Source of the DNA: Dichetophora obliterata | Lineage: Eukaryota > Arthropoda > Insecta > Diptera > Sciomyzidae | Length of the DNA: 64,000 bases | Assembly: GCA_963920525.1 (NCBI GenBank) | Contig: OY986438.1 | Span: forward strand, 183,008,888-183,072,887 | Reading direction: 5' to 3' | In this document: positions 36,890 through 47,422 of the stretch, in pieces | Position numbering within the stretch: position 1 is the first letter of the stretch | Layout: each line of letters begins with the position of its first letter | Notes under the pieces: generated by a model | What the model was told of the DNA's origin: nothing | Seen by the model: the letters and a program-made list of their open reading frames with translations, nothing else | Database searches by the model: none | Made by a program: the position numbers and the translations under genes

Positions 36890-37440
36890 ATGATGTTCCG
36901 AACCAAATATTTTTTCTTAGATGGGTCCAATACAAAAGTAGTTTAAAATATTATACATAATCGTTTTTTTTTTCTATTTCTATGCTGACACTTCTCTACG
37001 TGTTTGATATCTTCGAAAATCTGCATGCATACTTTGTTTTCAACGGTGAATCTGTATGGATAGTGTTTTTTGTAAAAAATTGTGTTCCAGTACAAAAGTA
37101 GTCGAATATATTTTATATATTTGTTTGTTTATTGCTGTGCTTACACACCTATACGTGGTTAAATATCTCTGAAAATTTCCATGCATAATTTTTTTCCAAC
37201 GGTGAATTTATTCTATGGTGTTTCTTGTAAAAAATTATACCGTAAGATTGGCTTCAGCACAAAAGTAGTCGAAAATATTGTAAATAATCGTTACCTATTT
37301 CTATACCGACACTCTTGTACATAGTTCGATTGAAAATTTACATACTTAAGTTTTTTCAATGGTGAATCGAAATCGATGGTGTTTTTTTGTAAAAAAGTGT
37401 ATTGTAGCATGGGCTCCAGTACAAAACACACTATTTTCAG
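36890..37440. repeat. same units in inverted orientation, right arm
   Basis: CAGTACAAAAGTAGTCGAAA and TGCTGACACTTCTCTACGTG repeat in reverse complement of the left arm. The two arms make a palindrome of minisatellites centred near 36860. Confidence 0.8.
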
Positions 37441-37839
37441 TAAACAACCGCTATTCGGAGAACAAGGAATTTTTATAAAAACTAGTAGGTATTATCTTGG
37501 ACTGGATCGAAGTTAAGATACCCCACTGCCGTATTTTTAAATATTTGTGGTCTTGAATGTTGTATTATATTGACGCGGTTTGTATCCAAATATTTCACAT
37601 TTGAAACTCACAGACTTTTTTATTTATTAAAGCTTTTGTGTACAACATCAAGTTCAAACGTACATTTTTTGGAATTTATAAAGGTTTTACTATTATGATG
37701 ATTACATCATTTTATATTTTCAGTTTTTTTTTCAAATTTTAAACATCGAGTGGATAGTAAAGACTTACGCTAATATGAAAAATTTTAATAAATTGTAGTA
37801 ATATTTGTGGAAATGAATGGTGCTTTTTACTGATTTCAT

Positions 37840-38150
37840 AAAGTCTCTTTGTATGGAAGGTAGCCGTGGTTTTCATTTAATTTTTCCAAATTTCACACTT
37901 AAAAACATATAAATTGTTAATGCTTATGTGCAAAATTTAAAGTCATTACATTAATTTTTGCGGAATTGAAAGAGATTTTACCGTTTTGGTACACTCATTT
38001 TGTATGGAAGATAGACGTACTTTTTATTCGACTCTTACAAATTGCATACGTGCAGAGTTTGAAGTCATTAGATTAATTTTTGTGAGATTTAAAGAGATTT
38101 TACTGTTTTGTTAAGCTCACTTTGTATGGGAGGTAGGCGTGGTTTTCATT
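37840..38150. repeat. degenerate tandem repeat, three units
   Basis: TTTGTATGGAAGGTAGCCGT-type starts at about 37850, 38001 and 38128, each followed by text ending in AAAGAGATTTTACnGTTTTG. Unit length 125-150 bp. Confidence 0.6.
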
Positions 38151-38226
38151 TCATTTGGATCATTTAGAACTTGACCTCCATTTTTTAATAAAAAGCTTAT
38201 ATATTGAATTTCGTTACGATACACGC

Positions 38227-39031
38227 TCAGAAATCTTGGATTAAATTCTAATAAAAACTGTATTGTATATATGACCACACCAGAATTGCATTAGAATCTA
38301 ATATATGTCAAATATTAAAATTGAATTCTAATCCCATAATACTAAATTCTAATACAGATTTGGAAAAGAAACTAAGTTTAGAACAATACTATTCTGGTTT
38401 ATATTTTAATACATTTGTAATCAAGTGTAATACTTCAGTTATCAAAAAGTAATACAAATAAAAGAAATTTTATTAAATATTAATACAAATTGTATTAAAT
38501 AGTAATACAAATTGTATCAAATTGTATTAAATTGTAATACAGATTGTATTAAACTGTTATACAAGATGTATAACATTTAATACATATTGCCCTGAAAAGG
38601 TGAAAGGAAAAATCAACATTTATGGAATAAAGCTATTATTCTTTTATATGTTTACTTACTTTTAAAATTCCAAGTGAAATAAAAAGAAAATATTTGGTCA
38701 ACCAATAACAAAATATTTATTCATTGAAAGTTTCTTTTATAACATACGGTTTTTCGTAAACAAAAACTATTTCTTTATGTTTTATTTTGACAATGTCAGA
38801 TTTCAGAATCAGAATGACAATTTGACAGATGCTTGATAGATATTTGTATTATATTTTAAGACAATTAGTTTTATTACTTGTATATAATACAATTTTCATT
38901 ATACTTTAATACAAATAACATTAAATGAAATTTTTAATATACTTGAAAGTATAAGTTTTAATCAAAAATATATTAAAAAATGCATGATTCCAACGCTTGG
39001 CTTAAAATTAATTCCAAGATTTCTGAGCGTG
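38227..39031. mobile_element. MITE, about 0.8 kb, ends CACGCTCAGAAATCTTGGA
   Basis: Left CACGCTCAGAAATCTTGGA and right TCCAAGATTTCTGAGCGTG are perfect inverses over 19 bp and each is flanked by TA. The interior is AT-rich with palindromic AATACAAATTGTATTAAATT motifs. It interrupts the dispersed repeat that resumes at 39034. Ends are given to within a few bases. Confidence 0.8.
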
Positions 39032-39033
39032 TA

Positions 39034-39200
39034 GCTATAAAATTACGGCTGTTATCGTGATCACAGACAGACAGACGTACAGACGGATAGACGGACATTC
39101 TAAATCGACTCAGGAGGTGATGCTAATCAAGAATATTTATACTTTTCTATACCGGCTACGTCTCCTTATCGGCGTTACAAACGGAGTGAGAAAGTTAATA
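39034..39200. repeat. fragment of a dispersed dipteran repeat (CAGACAGACGGACAT type)
   Basis: CAGACAGACAGACGTACAGA, then GACATTCTAAATCGACTCAG, GATGCTAATCAAGAATAT and ATACTTTTCTATACCGGC. This string order is familiar from fly genomes downstream of several repeats. I cannot assign its class. Confidence 0.5.
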
Positions 39201-39589
39201 AACCACTATTACGTTTTTTAAACGTGGAATTGGGTGTGAATTCTTCGTTACACCCAACTATACATATCTATTATTTTATTTTTTTTTTTATATTAAATTT
39301 AAAGCACAGAAAGCTATTCGATTGAAAGATATTACACAATATAAAGCGATTCGGACCGAACAAAAAACGGGAATAATTTTCGACCGCATGTGGTTTAAGC
39401 AAAAAGTTTTTTTAATATTTTCTTAAATCCGTTTGACTCAACGGAACAGTTTAAACTATTTGTATTAAGCGCTTTTATTGAACTTTTAAACAAAAAAATT
39501 TTTTAATGAAATATATTAAAAATCAATGGAGATATTTGCATGGAAAGTCAAAACTTTGATTTTTTTATGTCGTTTTTTCTCATTCTTAG

Positions 39590-39761
39590 CCCTTTCGGAA
39601 CTTTTTTTTATTTTCGACTTAAAAAATCACAAAATACCAATATGTATATGAATTTTTATTTTTAATACAATTTTAAAGAGATGATGTTTAAAAAAATACA
39701 AATCCATGTGATTTTGATAAAAACAATTCAAATACACCAAAAGCATATGGTTCTGAAAGGG
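39590..39761. mobile_element. 172-bp piggyBac-type MITE, or left end of the piggyBac remnant
   Basis: CCCTTTCGGAAC at 39590 after TTAG, and GTTCTGAAAGGG ending at 39761 before TTAA, form a 12-bp inverted pair with one mismatch. TTAA-like targets plus CCCTTT ends are piggyBac traits. The CCCTTT at 39590 could alternatively be the terminus of the larger remnant ending at 42548. Confidence 0.5.
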
Positions 39762-40005
39762 TTAAGTACGAACATAAAGTAAAAAACACATATTCCTCCA
39801 AAAGTATATAGATAGTTTAAATTTTTAAAATAATTATATATATTTTAAACGTAATAATTCACAGAATTCATTAAAAACATAAAAAGAAAAATTTAATTGC
39901 TCATATAAAACTATACAAAAAGTGAGTTCACCGCCAATTTCGGGTCAATCTTTTGGTCTGCTTCTGTGTCTTTCTCTGGAAAAATAGGAATAAGAAAACC
40001 AATTT

Positions 40006-40930
40006 TTACATAAAAATGTACCTATAACTTACCTTTTTTTCATGATATACTCTGAAAAAATTTCTGGCTCCATTTGTAATGCATAGATGGACGTTGCATT
40101 TTGAACAAGAGTATCTAGAATATCCTGTACATCCTTGCATTTTACATATACGTTTTGCAGTTGAGTACTCCAGCCAATGTTCAATACCATCGAAACGAAT
40201 CGAAACTAAAGGAGCTTTTTCATATAATAGCCTCGGTTTTGAAGTGGGTGAGATGTCAGTAAGATCTACGTCTTCAGTTAGTCTGGGTCTTCCTCGTTTT
40301 CGAGATAAATTTTGAACTGATGACAATGTTAGCAATCCATCAGCTACATCATTCCAGAATGCTTATAAATCTATTTGGTCTTTTTTTCGTATCTTATTAC
40401 TATCGCTATCGTTGCGATATTGTAACCAAGAGTTGCGATACTGCTAAGTCGATGAAATGGTCGAAAATTCTGAGTGTCCACTTTCTTGTCCGAATGGAAA
40501 TTCGGTATAACGACAACAAAAAGTTCATTTTGTTGACTCCTCCCATATATTCATTATATACACTTACAACGTTAGGTTGTGGTGCAATGATTTTCTTTTT
40601 TTGTACAGCACAAAATCTGGTGGCCTCTTTTGTGTCTTTATCACCATAAATTGATGAAGCCAATTGAACACAGCCGCATCCAGCCGTTTTAAAAAGAAAA
40701 TATTTTGGTTCCTTTCAATGCAATAGTCATAACTACCTCTTCCTAACATTTTCAAATCCTTTTCTGTCGCCATCGGATCTTTTCCGGTTCTTTTTCCTCG
40801 TATGGAGCCTGTTGCCCATATTCCCTTCTGCCGCAAGTATATTAATAAATTTATTGTAGTGAAATAATTATCAAAAAATATTTTGTGGTTTTTATTTTCC
40901 TACATCCTTATCCCTATTGAATCGTGTTTG
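40006..40930 (-). pseudogene. second piggyBac-type transposase remnant (C-terminal half)
   Basis: Minus strand. KIFFDNYFTTINLLIYL (about 40885-40850) carries the second catalytic Asp, followed by RQKGIWATGSIRGKRTGK. After a shift near 40673 comes VYNEYMGGVNKMNFLLSLYR, where the expected GVDxxD acidic pair is changed to GVNKMN. Another shift near 40430 leads to NLSRKRGRPRL and a C-terminal Cys finger (CKMQGCTGYSRYSCSKCNVH). The N-terminal half is absent. Different family from the copy at 12375-15134, judging by sequence. Confidence 0.85.
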
Positions 40931-41193
40931 GGATCTTACTTTTTTTATAGTTAATAAAAAAATAATTGCCTACTAAATAACTAACATAAAATTATTAAAT
41001 AAAATAATTTTTCTAATAGAATATATATATATCAATAACTTATACAAAAAACTTCAAAGAAAAATATAAAAATATAACAAAAGTAGTACAGGGTTGCCAA
41101 TATTCGAAGCGCCCATCTGGCAACACTGTAACTTTCCGCAGTAATGCCAAATCGACTAATGACATACCGCGTTTGAAGCGTCATGCCAAGCAA

Positions 41194-42391
41194 ATGTTTA
41201 CAATGGAACAGTACACGCCACGCGAACGCTCTAAAATTGTTGAAATTTACATTCAACAAAACAAGTCAATAGTGAAAACTCAACGTGCTTTCAAAAAATG
41301 AGCGATGAAGCTCATTTTCAGTTGAACGGAACGGTAAATAAACAAAATTGCCGTATTTATGCCACTGAAAATCCACAAGAGATTCAAGAGGTACCTCTTC
41401 ACGATGCAAAAGTCACTGTTTGGTGCGGGGTTTGTGCTAAAATGCTCATTGGGCCGTTCTTTTTCGAAGATGATAATGGCCACAGAGTTAGGCCTTTTCC
41501 ACATGGAGAAATTGAAAACTAATGCAACTGCAACAAAAGTTGCTAACCAATGTATTTATACCGAAACCTTCACATGAAACAACTTGTACTCAACAAGTTT
41601 TTAACGCATTCGCAACCAGTTTCATGCAACACGGCGTGCTGCAATTTGAATCGGCGATTTGTTACGTTTCCGATTTGTGTTGTGTGCTATGAAAATAATT
41701 AATCAGTTAATAAATATGAAATAAGTGCAGGAAGTGAAGAAATATCCTTTTTTATCCTCAATTAATTTTTTATATCTATTTAACAAAGCTTCCATTAAAT
41801 AAGGGTTTGTTTTGTTGTGAATTTTTCAATGTTGCGTTGCGACGCGACTTGCTCATCTGAAAGCGTAGGTTGCAGTTCAGTTTAAAATTGAAGTGTTTTG
41901 AAACTTTTTAAGCTGTTGCGTTGCAGTTGCATTAGTTTTCAATTTCTCCATGCGGAAAAGGCCTTACTGTCAATCAGGAGCGTTATCGCGATATGGTAAA
42001 CAATTTTTTCATGCCAATCGTTCGTCGAAAGCGTATCAGGCACTACTGGTTACAACAAGACGGCGCGCCACCACACACAAGCCGCACTACAATCGATTTT
42101 TTGAAGCAATTGTTCCCTGGCCGTTTGATGTCAAAAAATGGTGATTTCGATTGGCCGCCAAGATCACCAGATTTAACGCCTCCAGACTTCTTTTTGTGGG
42201 GTTATTTGAAATCAAAGGTTTACGTCAACAAGCCAAAGACCCTAGAAGAGCTGAAAACCAACATCCGTAAAGAAATAACCGCCATTCCCATCGAAATGTT
42301 GAAGAAAACCATGGAAAATGCTGCAAAACGGGCACAATATGTCGTAGAGCCCAATGGCGACCATTTAAGAGATATCATATTCAAGAAATAA
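41194..42391 (+). pseudogene. DD41D mariner transposase pseudogene
   Basis: N-terminus MEQYTPRERSKIVEIYIQQN, then RAFKK and a stop. A large internal deletion joins this to MSDEAHFQLNGTVNKQNCRI (first Asp) in another frame. After DNGHRV the frame is cut by the MITE and resumes with TVNQERYRDMVNNFF. The two parts are in the same frame once 476 bp is removed. QQDGAPPHTS carries the second Asp and PPRSPDLTPPDFFLWGYL the third. I count 41 residues between them, the DD41D spacing. The C-terminus is complete. Confidence 0.88.
41491..41963. mobile_element. PIF/Harbinger-like MITE, 473 bp
   Basis: TTA target duplication (41488-41490, 41964-41966). Termini GGCCTTTTCCACATGGAGAA and the inverse, matching over at least 43 bp with one mismatch. 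A 3-bp TTA duplication and GG-start fit PIF/Harbinger. Non-coding. Confidence 0.88.
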
Positions 42392-42673
42392 TGTAAGCAA
42401 ATTTACTTGAACCCAATTAAATGATATTTTTGACAAACAGACAAAAAATTGTGGTTTCTTTGATTTATTTAAAAATAAAATGGGCGCTTCGAATATTGGC
42501 AACCCTGTATATACAAGTCTTTTTACTTAAAACCGGTACTGAAAAGGGTTAAGTAATGATCTTTTATGATAAAGTCGTTGTATTAAAAATGTCTACTTTT
42601 TGAAGTTATGTGAATGTTAAAATAATATAATTTTTTTTTTTTTTTAAAACCGCTTTTTATCTTATAGCTGTTA

Positions 42674-42827
42674 TTTTTACCACTGTATCTAACCCCAACA
42701 TTTTGTAATACAAATATATTATTTTCACCTTCATAATGCTTTTTTTACCACTGTATCTGACCCCAACATTTTGTATTACAAATATATTATTTTCAACTTC
42801 TTAATGCTTTTCTTTTTTTTTTCTTTT
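42674..42827. repeat. about 76-bp tandem duplication just upstream of an exon
   Basis: TTTTTACCACTGTATCTnAC ... TATTATTTTCAnCTTC appears twice, immediately before the pyrimidine tract of the exon at 42837. Confidence 0.8.
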
Positions 42828-42836
42828 TCTTTTCAG

Positions 42837-42939
42837 ATCCTTCCGGCGAGCTCGGTTGGGCGTTCACCCTAATCATAGTTTCAATCATATCAGCTCTTAT
42901 AGGTGCTATTGTAATGGTCATAGTTCTAAGGTGTAGAAG
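42837..42939 (+). CDS. internal exon encoding a transmembrane helix of a single-pass membrane protein
   Basis: A strong acceptor (TTTCTTTTTCTTTTCAG) and donor (GTAAGTG) bound 103 bp that are open in one frame. It reads PSGELGWAFTLIIVSIISAL, then IGAIVMVIVLRCR: a short polar lead, a 23-residue hydrophobic helix and a basic stop-transfer end. This is the usual design of a type I membrane protein's transmembrane exon, extracellular part upstream and cytoplasmic part downstream. The exon starts and ends in split codons (two bases at each edge). GC content and codon use differ from the surrounding AT-rich DNA. I suspect a cell-surface adhesion-type protein but cannot name it. No other exon of the gene is recognised here, implying very large introns. 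Confidence 0.72.
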
Positions 42940-44492
42940 GTAAGTGAACCGCTTTAAACGTTATTGTTACTATTTTAATGTTATTGTTATAAGCATTGCA
43001 ATAGACCATTGCAAGCTGAAATAAAGCAATAAGCGTGAAAGTTCAGCTGTTGTACCTACCTAACTGCTTGTACGTCAGTCAGTCTCGTGAGTCAGGCTTC
43101 TTCGAGGCTGGCTTTAAAAAAGAAATTTTCCAAACTATTGTTTAGATAAAAGCCTAATGAAGTTGTTGTTTGTTTCGTCTTTGTGGATTGAATTGTTAAA
43201 AGGACGCGACTGTTGTTGGCAAGGTTTTTGTTGGCAATGAATAAAAATTAATGAGGTTTCGCACGATTGCAATTCGGGCAAAATTGTTATTTTTCACAAA
43301 AGGTTTTCTTTCTTTTTTTTTTACTAAAAACTGTATTGAGACCATAGTCTGATTATTGTTTTTGTTTATTTTAATTAGAAGTTTTGTTATAAAGTCACGA
43401 TATTAACAGAGCAGATAAGGGCAGAGCTATTGTCTCGCCTCTCGAGACATCAGACTGGTTGTTATGAATGCTAAATAGACTTTATTAATTAGAACATTAT
43501 TTAGAATAATGAGCATTATGGTCATTAGTTTTGATTTGATTGTCTGCTGACAGCGTAGCAAATAATGAACTCAAAAATTTAAATGTTTACATGAAAAACA
43601 GGACGCTGTCATCCTTGAGCACACTGACAGCTGTCATTAAAATGCAAGCGAACTTTTTGCGGTTTTTTGTGTTTCGTAAAAAAAAAATTTTAAATATTTC
43701 AAGTGATTATCACCTCGTATATTAAGCAACTATATGATATTAAAAATTTTAAAAATCGTAGTTTTGCTGTTGTTGTGGCCTTTGCTTTTACTATAACGCT
43801 CAAATAGGTAATTAGCAATATTTTTTTAGCCATAAATGCAATCATTTTTGACTTAATTTATTTCACTGATATTTATTTTTATTAAATTTGTTCATTCATT
43901 AGCTGCACGCACTGAAATGGTTGACGTTTAGTCATCGTAGTTGCTCGATTTCATGCTTTAAACATGCTATAATCAAGCGTTTTTGCGCTAGTGTTGTGTG
44001 CCAGGTTTGTACAAAACCGAAAGTTTATTGAGTCAAAAAAAAAAAAAAAATCTGTCAATGGCAATTGTTGGTTATGGTAATGGCTATTTTTTTTAAAAAA
44101 AAATATGTTTTATTTTTTGTTAGCGTTTTGCTGTAGCTGTTTTCTGCTGTCACTGCCATTGATATGGTAATTAATTGATTTATGATCGTTTCGTGGTCGT
44201 TGCAGTTATTTAAAATTTTTTAATTTTAAAAATCAATTAATTATCTTCGAGTGGACAATGAAATAATAACAATATCAAAAACAACAACAGTTTAATTAAA
44301 AGCGAAAAATCTCATAGCTTGTCGATTAAGCGATTAATCAACGTAGCTGCCGCCGTTGTTGCAAAAACCACAAAAAAATCCCAGTCTTTTTGGCACGATT
44401 TTTTTATCCACCTCACAGCATTTTCATATCATAATTCTCTTTTATACAAACTTTTTATATTGAATTATGCTGAACGTTAAGTAGTTTTAATA
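42940..44492. other. intron-like DNA downstream of the transmembrane exon
   Basis: AT-rich with CAACAA and TTTGTTG runs; no supported gene or element. Confidence 0.45.
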
Positions 44493-44579
44493 AAGGGTGT
44501 TTTTTATAGAGTAATACATGTTTAAATCATAATAAAACATAGTAATATATTTTTAATATCAATGAAACGGGCTTTATTG

Positions 44580-46578
44580 GATAGGAAATTTTATGAAATT
44601 AATGTTTAAATATGATTTCGGCCATGTGGCCACCACGGCTGGCGCATACAAGGCGCAATCTGGAACACCAATTTTCACAAACTTTTCGCAGCATTTGCGG
44701 CCGTATCTCGCCGATAACTCTTCGAATGTTGATTTCCAGGTGTTCAATTGTTTGTGGTTTATCGACGTAGACAAGTGACTTTACATAGGTTAGGTTAGGT
44801 TAAACCGGATGCCTTCGTGAAGGCTCACATAGACCAATTCAGGTCCTTAGTGGTACCGGTAGCGAACAAAAGGAACCTTTGTGTTTGTTTTAAAAGTCTT
44901 TAAAGATTTGCGTTGAGTTCGCAAACCTTAGGAGGGATTCTAGAGACACCCTGGCTACATCTTTAAGCGACGGGAATGTCAATGAGCCTAGGTATTTTAG
45001 TCTCGATCTAAGTAGGGCGGGGCATGTGCATAGTAGGTGCTCCAGGGTCTCCACTGTGTCCGGTTCCTTGCACTTCCTGCAGTTGTCATCCGTGGTGATG
45101 CCAAGCTTCCTCGCGTGGGCTGCCGTCATGCAGTAACCAGTGATCATGCCCACTAGTGTCCTGCAATCTTTGCGCGGGCGTGCCAAGATGAACAGAGTTC
45201 GTTTTTCGCATTGTGCATTGCACATGATTTTCGAGATTTTGCACTATGTCGTATCTCTCCATCTACGATTCACTGCTATTGTGGCTCTTATTTCGAGGTT
45301 CCTGTACAACTCTTGTAGCGGAGTAAGTACATGTTCTGCGAGTTCTGATTCCAGCCCGGCGCCTTCCTTTGCTAAACCATCTGCCATCTCGTTTCCCTCA
45401 ATGCCCTGGTGGCTAGGGACCCAGTAGATGCGCACTCTCTTCGAAGCGCATAGTGCGTCTAGTGCATCCCTGCCAGCCATGACATTTTTGGACTTGATGC
45501 CAGCGGAGCGCATGGATTTGATCGCCGCTTGACTGTCAACGAAAATGTTGATGTTAGAGCATGGACACACATGCTGAGGGCTGTCTCAGCAGCCTTCCTT
45601 ATGGCAAATACTTCCTCCTGGAAGATACTGCAGTGGTTCGGCAGTTTATATGGCTGCCTTATATTACACCTGCTCTATGCTCTACGCAATACACCGCCGC
45701 ACCTACCCCCGTAGGCATTTTGGAGCCGTCGGTAAATATGTTGACCGCCTGCTGTGCTTGTTCTATACCTTTGCACCAGTCCTTTGGTCCCAGAAGAGTT
45801 CGTGCTTTGGAATTGACTATCGTGCGAGGTACCATGTAGTCCGTGCTACTAACCCTAAAGAAAATAATCCAATGGGGTTAAATCTCACGATCTTGGGGGC
45901 CAATTAATTGGACCATTTCGTGAAATTATTTTTTCGTCAAAAGTTGCCATATGGGCCAATGACTCCGCCAACCCATAAAGCGCACCAAACAGTAATTTTC
46001 TGTGGATGTAATGGTGTTTTGACAAAAGCTTGTGGATTCTCCTCACTCCAAATACGACAATTCTGTTTATTTACATACCCATTCAACCAAAAATGAGCTT
46101 CATCGGAAAATAAAATTTTCCATGGAAATTTAAAGTCAATATCAATTTGTGCTTCAGCCCATTCGCCGAATTGGCGGCGCATACGATGGTCGTTTGGCTT
46201 TAATTCCTGCACAAGTTGAGTCTTGAAAGGTTTTAAGCCAAGATCTTTTCATAAAATCTTCCATAAAGTGGAAGGACACAACCCCAGTTGCTGAGAACGG
46301 CGACGAATTGATTGATTAGGATCATCTTCAATTCTTTCCTGTACAGCGGCTACAGATTCTTCAGTGCGCACTGTTCGGCGTCTCACGGGATGCACATTAT
46401 CAGTAACAGTAAATGTGGTCCGAAAACGATCTATTGTTTTTCGAGTTAGCAGCTCTGAAGGACGATTATGTAGGCCATAAAATGGACGAAGTGCACGATA
46501 AGTTTGACGAACAGAACCATTATTTTGATTAAAAATTTCCACAATTTGCACTCTTTGCTCTAGTGTGAGTAGATCCAT
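44580..46578 (-). pseudogene. DD41D mariner transposase pseudogene
   Basis: From 46578: MDLLTLEQRVQIVEIFNQNN, then a second HTH (RRRSQQLGLCPSTLWKIL), a stop, then ILFSDEAHFWLNGYVNKQNC with the first Asp and GVIGPYGNF. A deletion removes the QQDGA region with the second Asp. ISRNGPINWPPRS, a stop, then DLTPLDYFL (about 45905-45855) keeps the third Asp. The LINE then intervenes, and the C-terminus resumes at about 44790 as SLVYVDKPQTIEHLEINIRR, ending MAEIIFKH. Confidence 0.87.
44790..45842 (-). pseudogene. Jockey-like LINE fragment (RNase H and Cys motif)
   Basis: Minus strand. FTDGSKMPTGVGAAVY begins the RNase H domain. After shifts come INIFVDSQAAIKSMRSA and YWVPSHQGIEGNEMADGLAK with further RNase H acidic/His residues, then CRKCKEPDTVETLEHLLCTC near the C-terminus. 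The 3' end reads CCTAACCTAACCTA. It is 5'-truncated and inserted in the mariner after its WPPRS motif. The RT domain is absent. Confidence 0.88.
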
Positions 46579-46692
46579 AATAAAATGTCAAAGCAAATTA
46601 AACAAAAAACAACTATCAGCTGTTAAATGGGTGGTCAAATAAAGCAGTGATGCCAACTCAAAGTTGTATCACTCTTTAAAAAACACCCTTTA

Positions 46693-47422
46693 TATGAAGA
46701 CAAATCTTTTAGTTAAATTTAACGTTATTTATTATATCAAACGTATATATATTTATATTTATGTATATTTATTATTCATTTATTTTTCATAAGTTACAAT
46801 TTAGAAATCTCCGAAAATAAAATAGCGATTTTTTAATTTTTAATTAATATTTGAATAAGCTTATCAGCACTTTACATTGACCTTACAAAATATCTATTAA
46901 GTCCATTAACTTGTTTAGCTGTTGATGTTATTTAGCTCATTAATGGTGATTGGGTTAAAAATATTATTCGGTTAGAAATTTTGAAATAAATTAAATGGAC
47001 TTAAAGTAACACTAAAATGTTATTGCATTTTAATACTGGCCCAATGTTAAAATTAATTTCTTAAGAAAATGTCTATAAGAAATTTATCTAATAAAATTTT
47101 TCGATAAAAAAAATCAAAACATATGGTAATAAAGCCCACAAAGTTCAGCTTATAAATTGAATGCTCTAACCACTGATATATTCAGTCACGTGAAAATAGA
47201 AGTTATTAACATACTTACATAAAAAACTATCGCTGAATGCTGCAAAATGTTGTTTTGCATCAAAACTTTATACAAAATTGCAGAATTTTGTAATTTATTG
47301 AAAAGTATTGCATTTATTCTAAATTATATTTAAAATCTTTGTATATCTATGTTTTTATTACAATTTGTTTCCAAACGTTTATAAAATATAGCTGTCAGAA
47401 CAAAAGTAGCCAAGTCAGATAA
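46693..47422. other. unassigned AT-rich DNA
   Basis: No supported gene or repeat between the mariner and the giant inverted repeat. Confidence 0.4.

Larger units (their letters stand above)
41089..42507 (+). mobile_element. DD41D-type mariner, split by a MITE
   Basis: Ends CAGGGTTGCCAATATTCGAA and its inverse, flanked by TA (41087-41088, 42508-42509). Without the MITE and its 3-bp target duplication it is 943 bp. It lies within the piggyBac remnant: a CCCTTTTCAGTACC terminus with TTAA (42549-42552) lies just beyond its right end. Confidence 0.88.
44493..46690 (-). mobile_element. DD41D-type mariner, split by a Jockey-like LINE
   Basis: Ends AAGGGTGTTTTTTAnAGAGT and inverse, flanked by TA (44491-44492, 46691-46692). 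Gene on the minus strand. About 1.05 kb of LINE sequence sits inside the third catalytic motif region. Confidence 0.88.
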
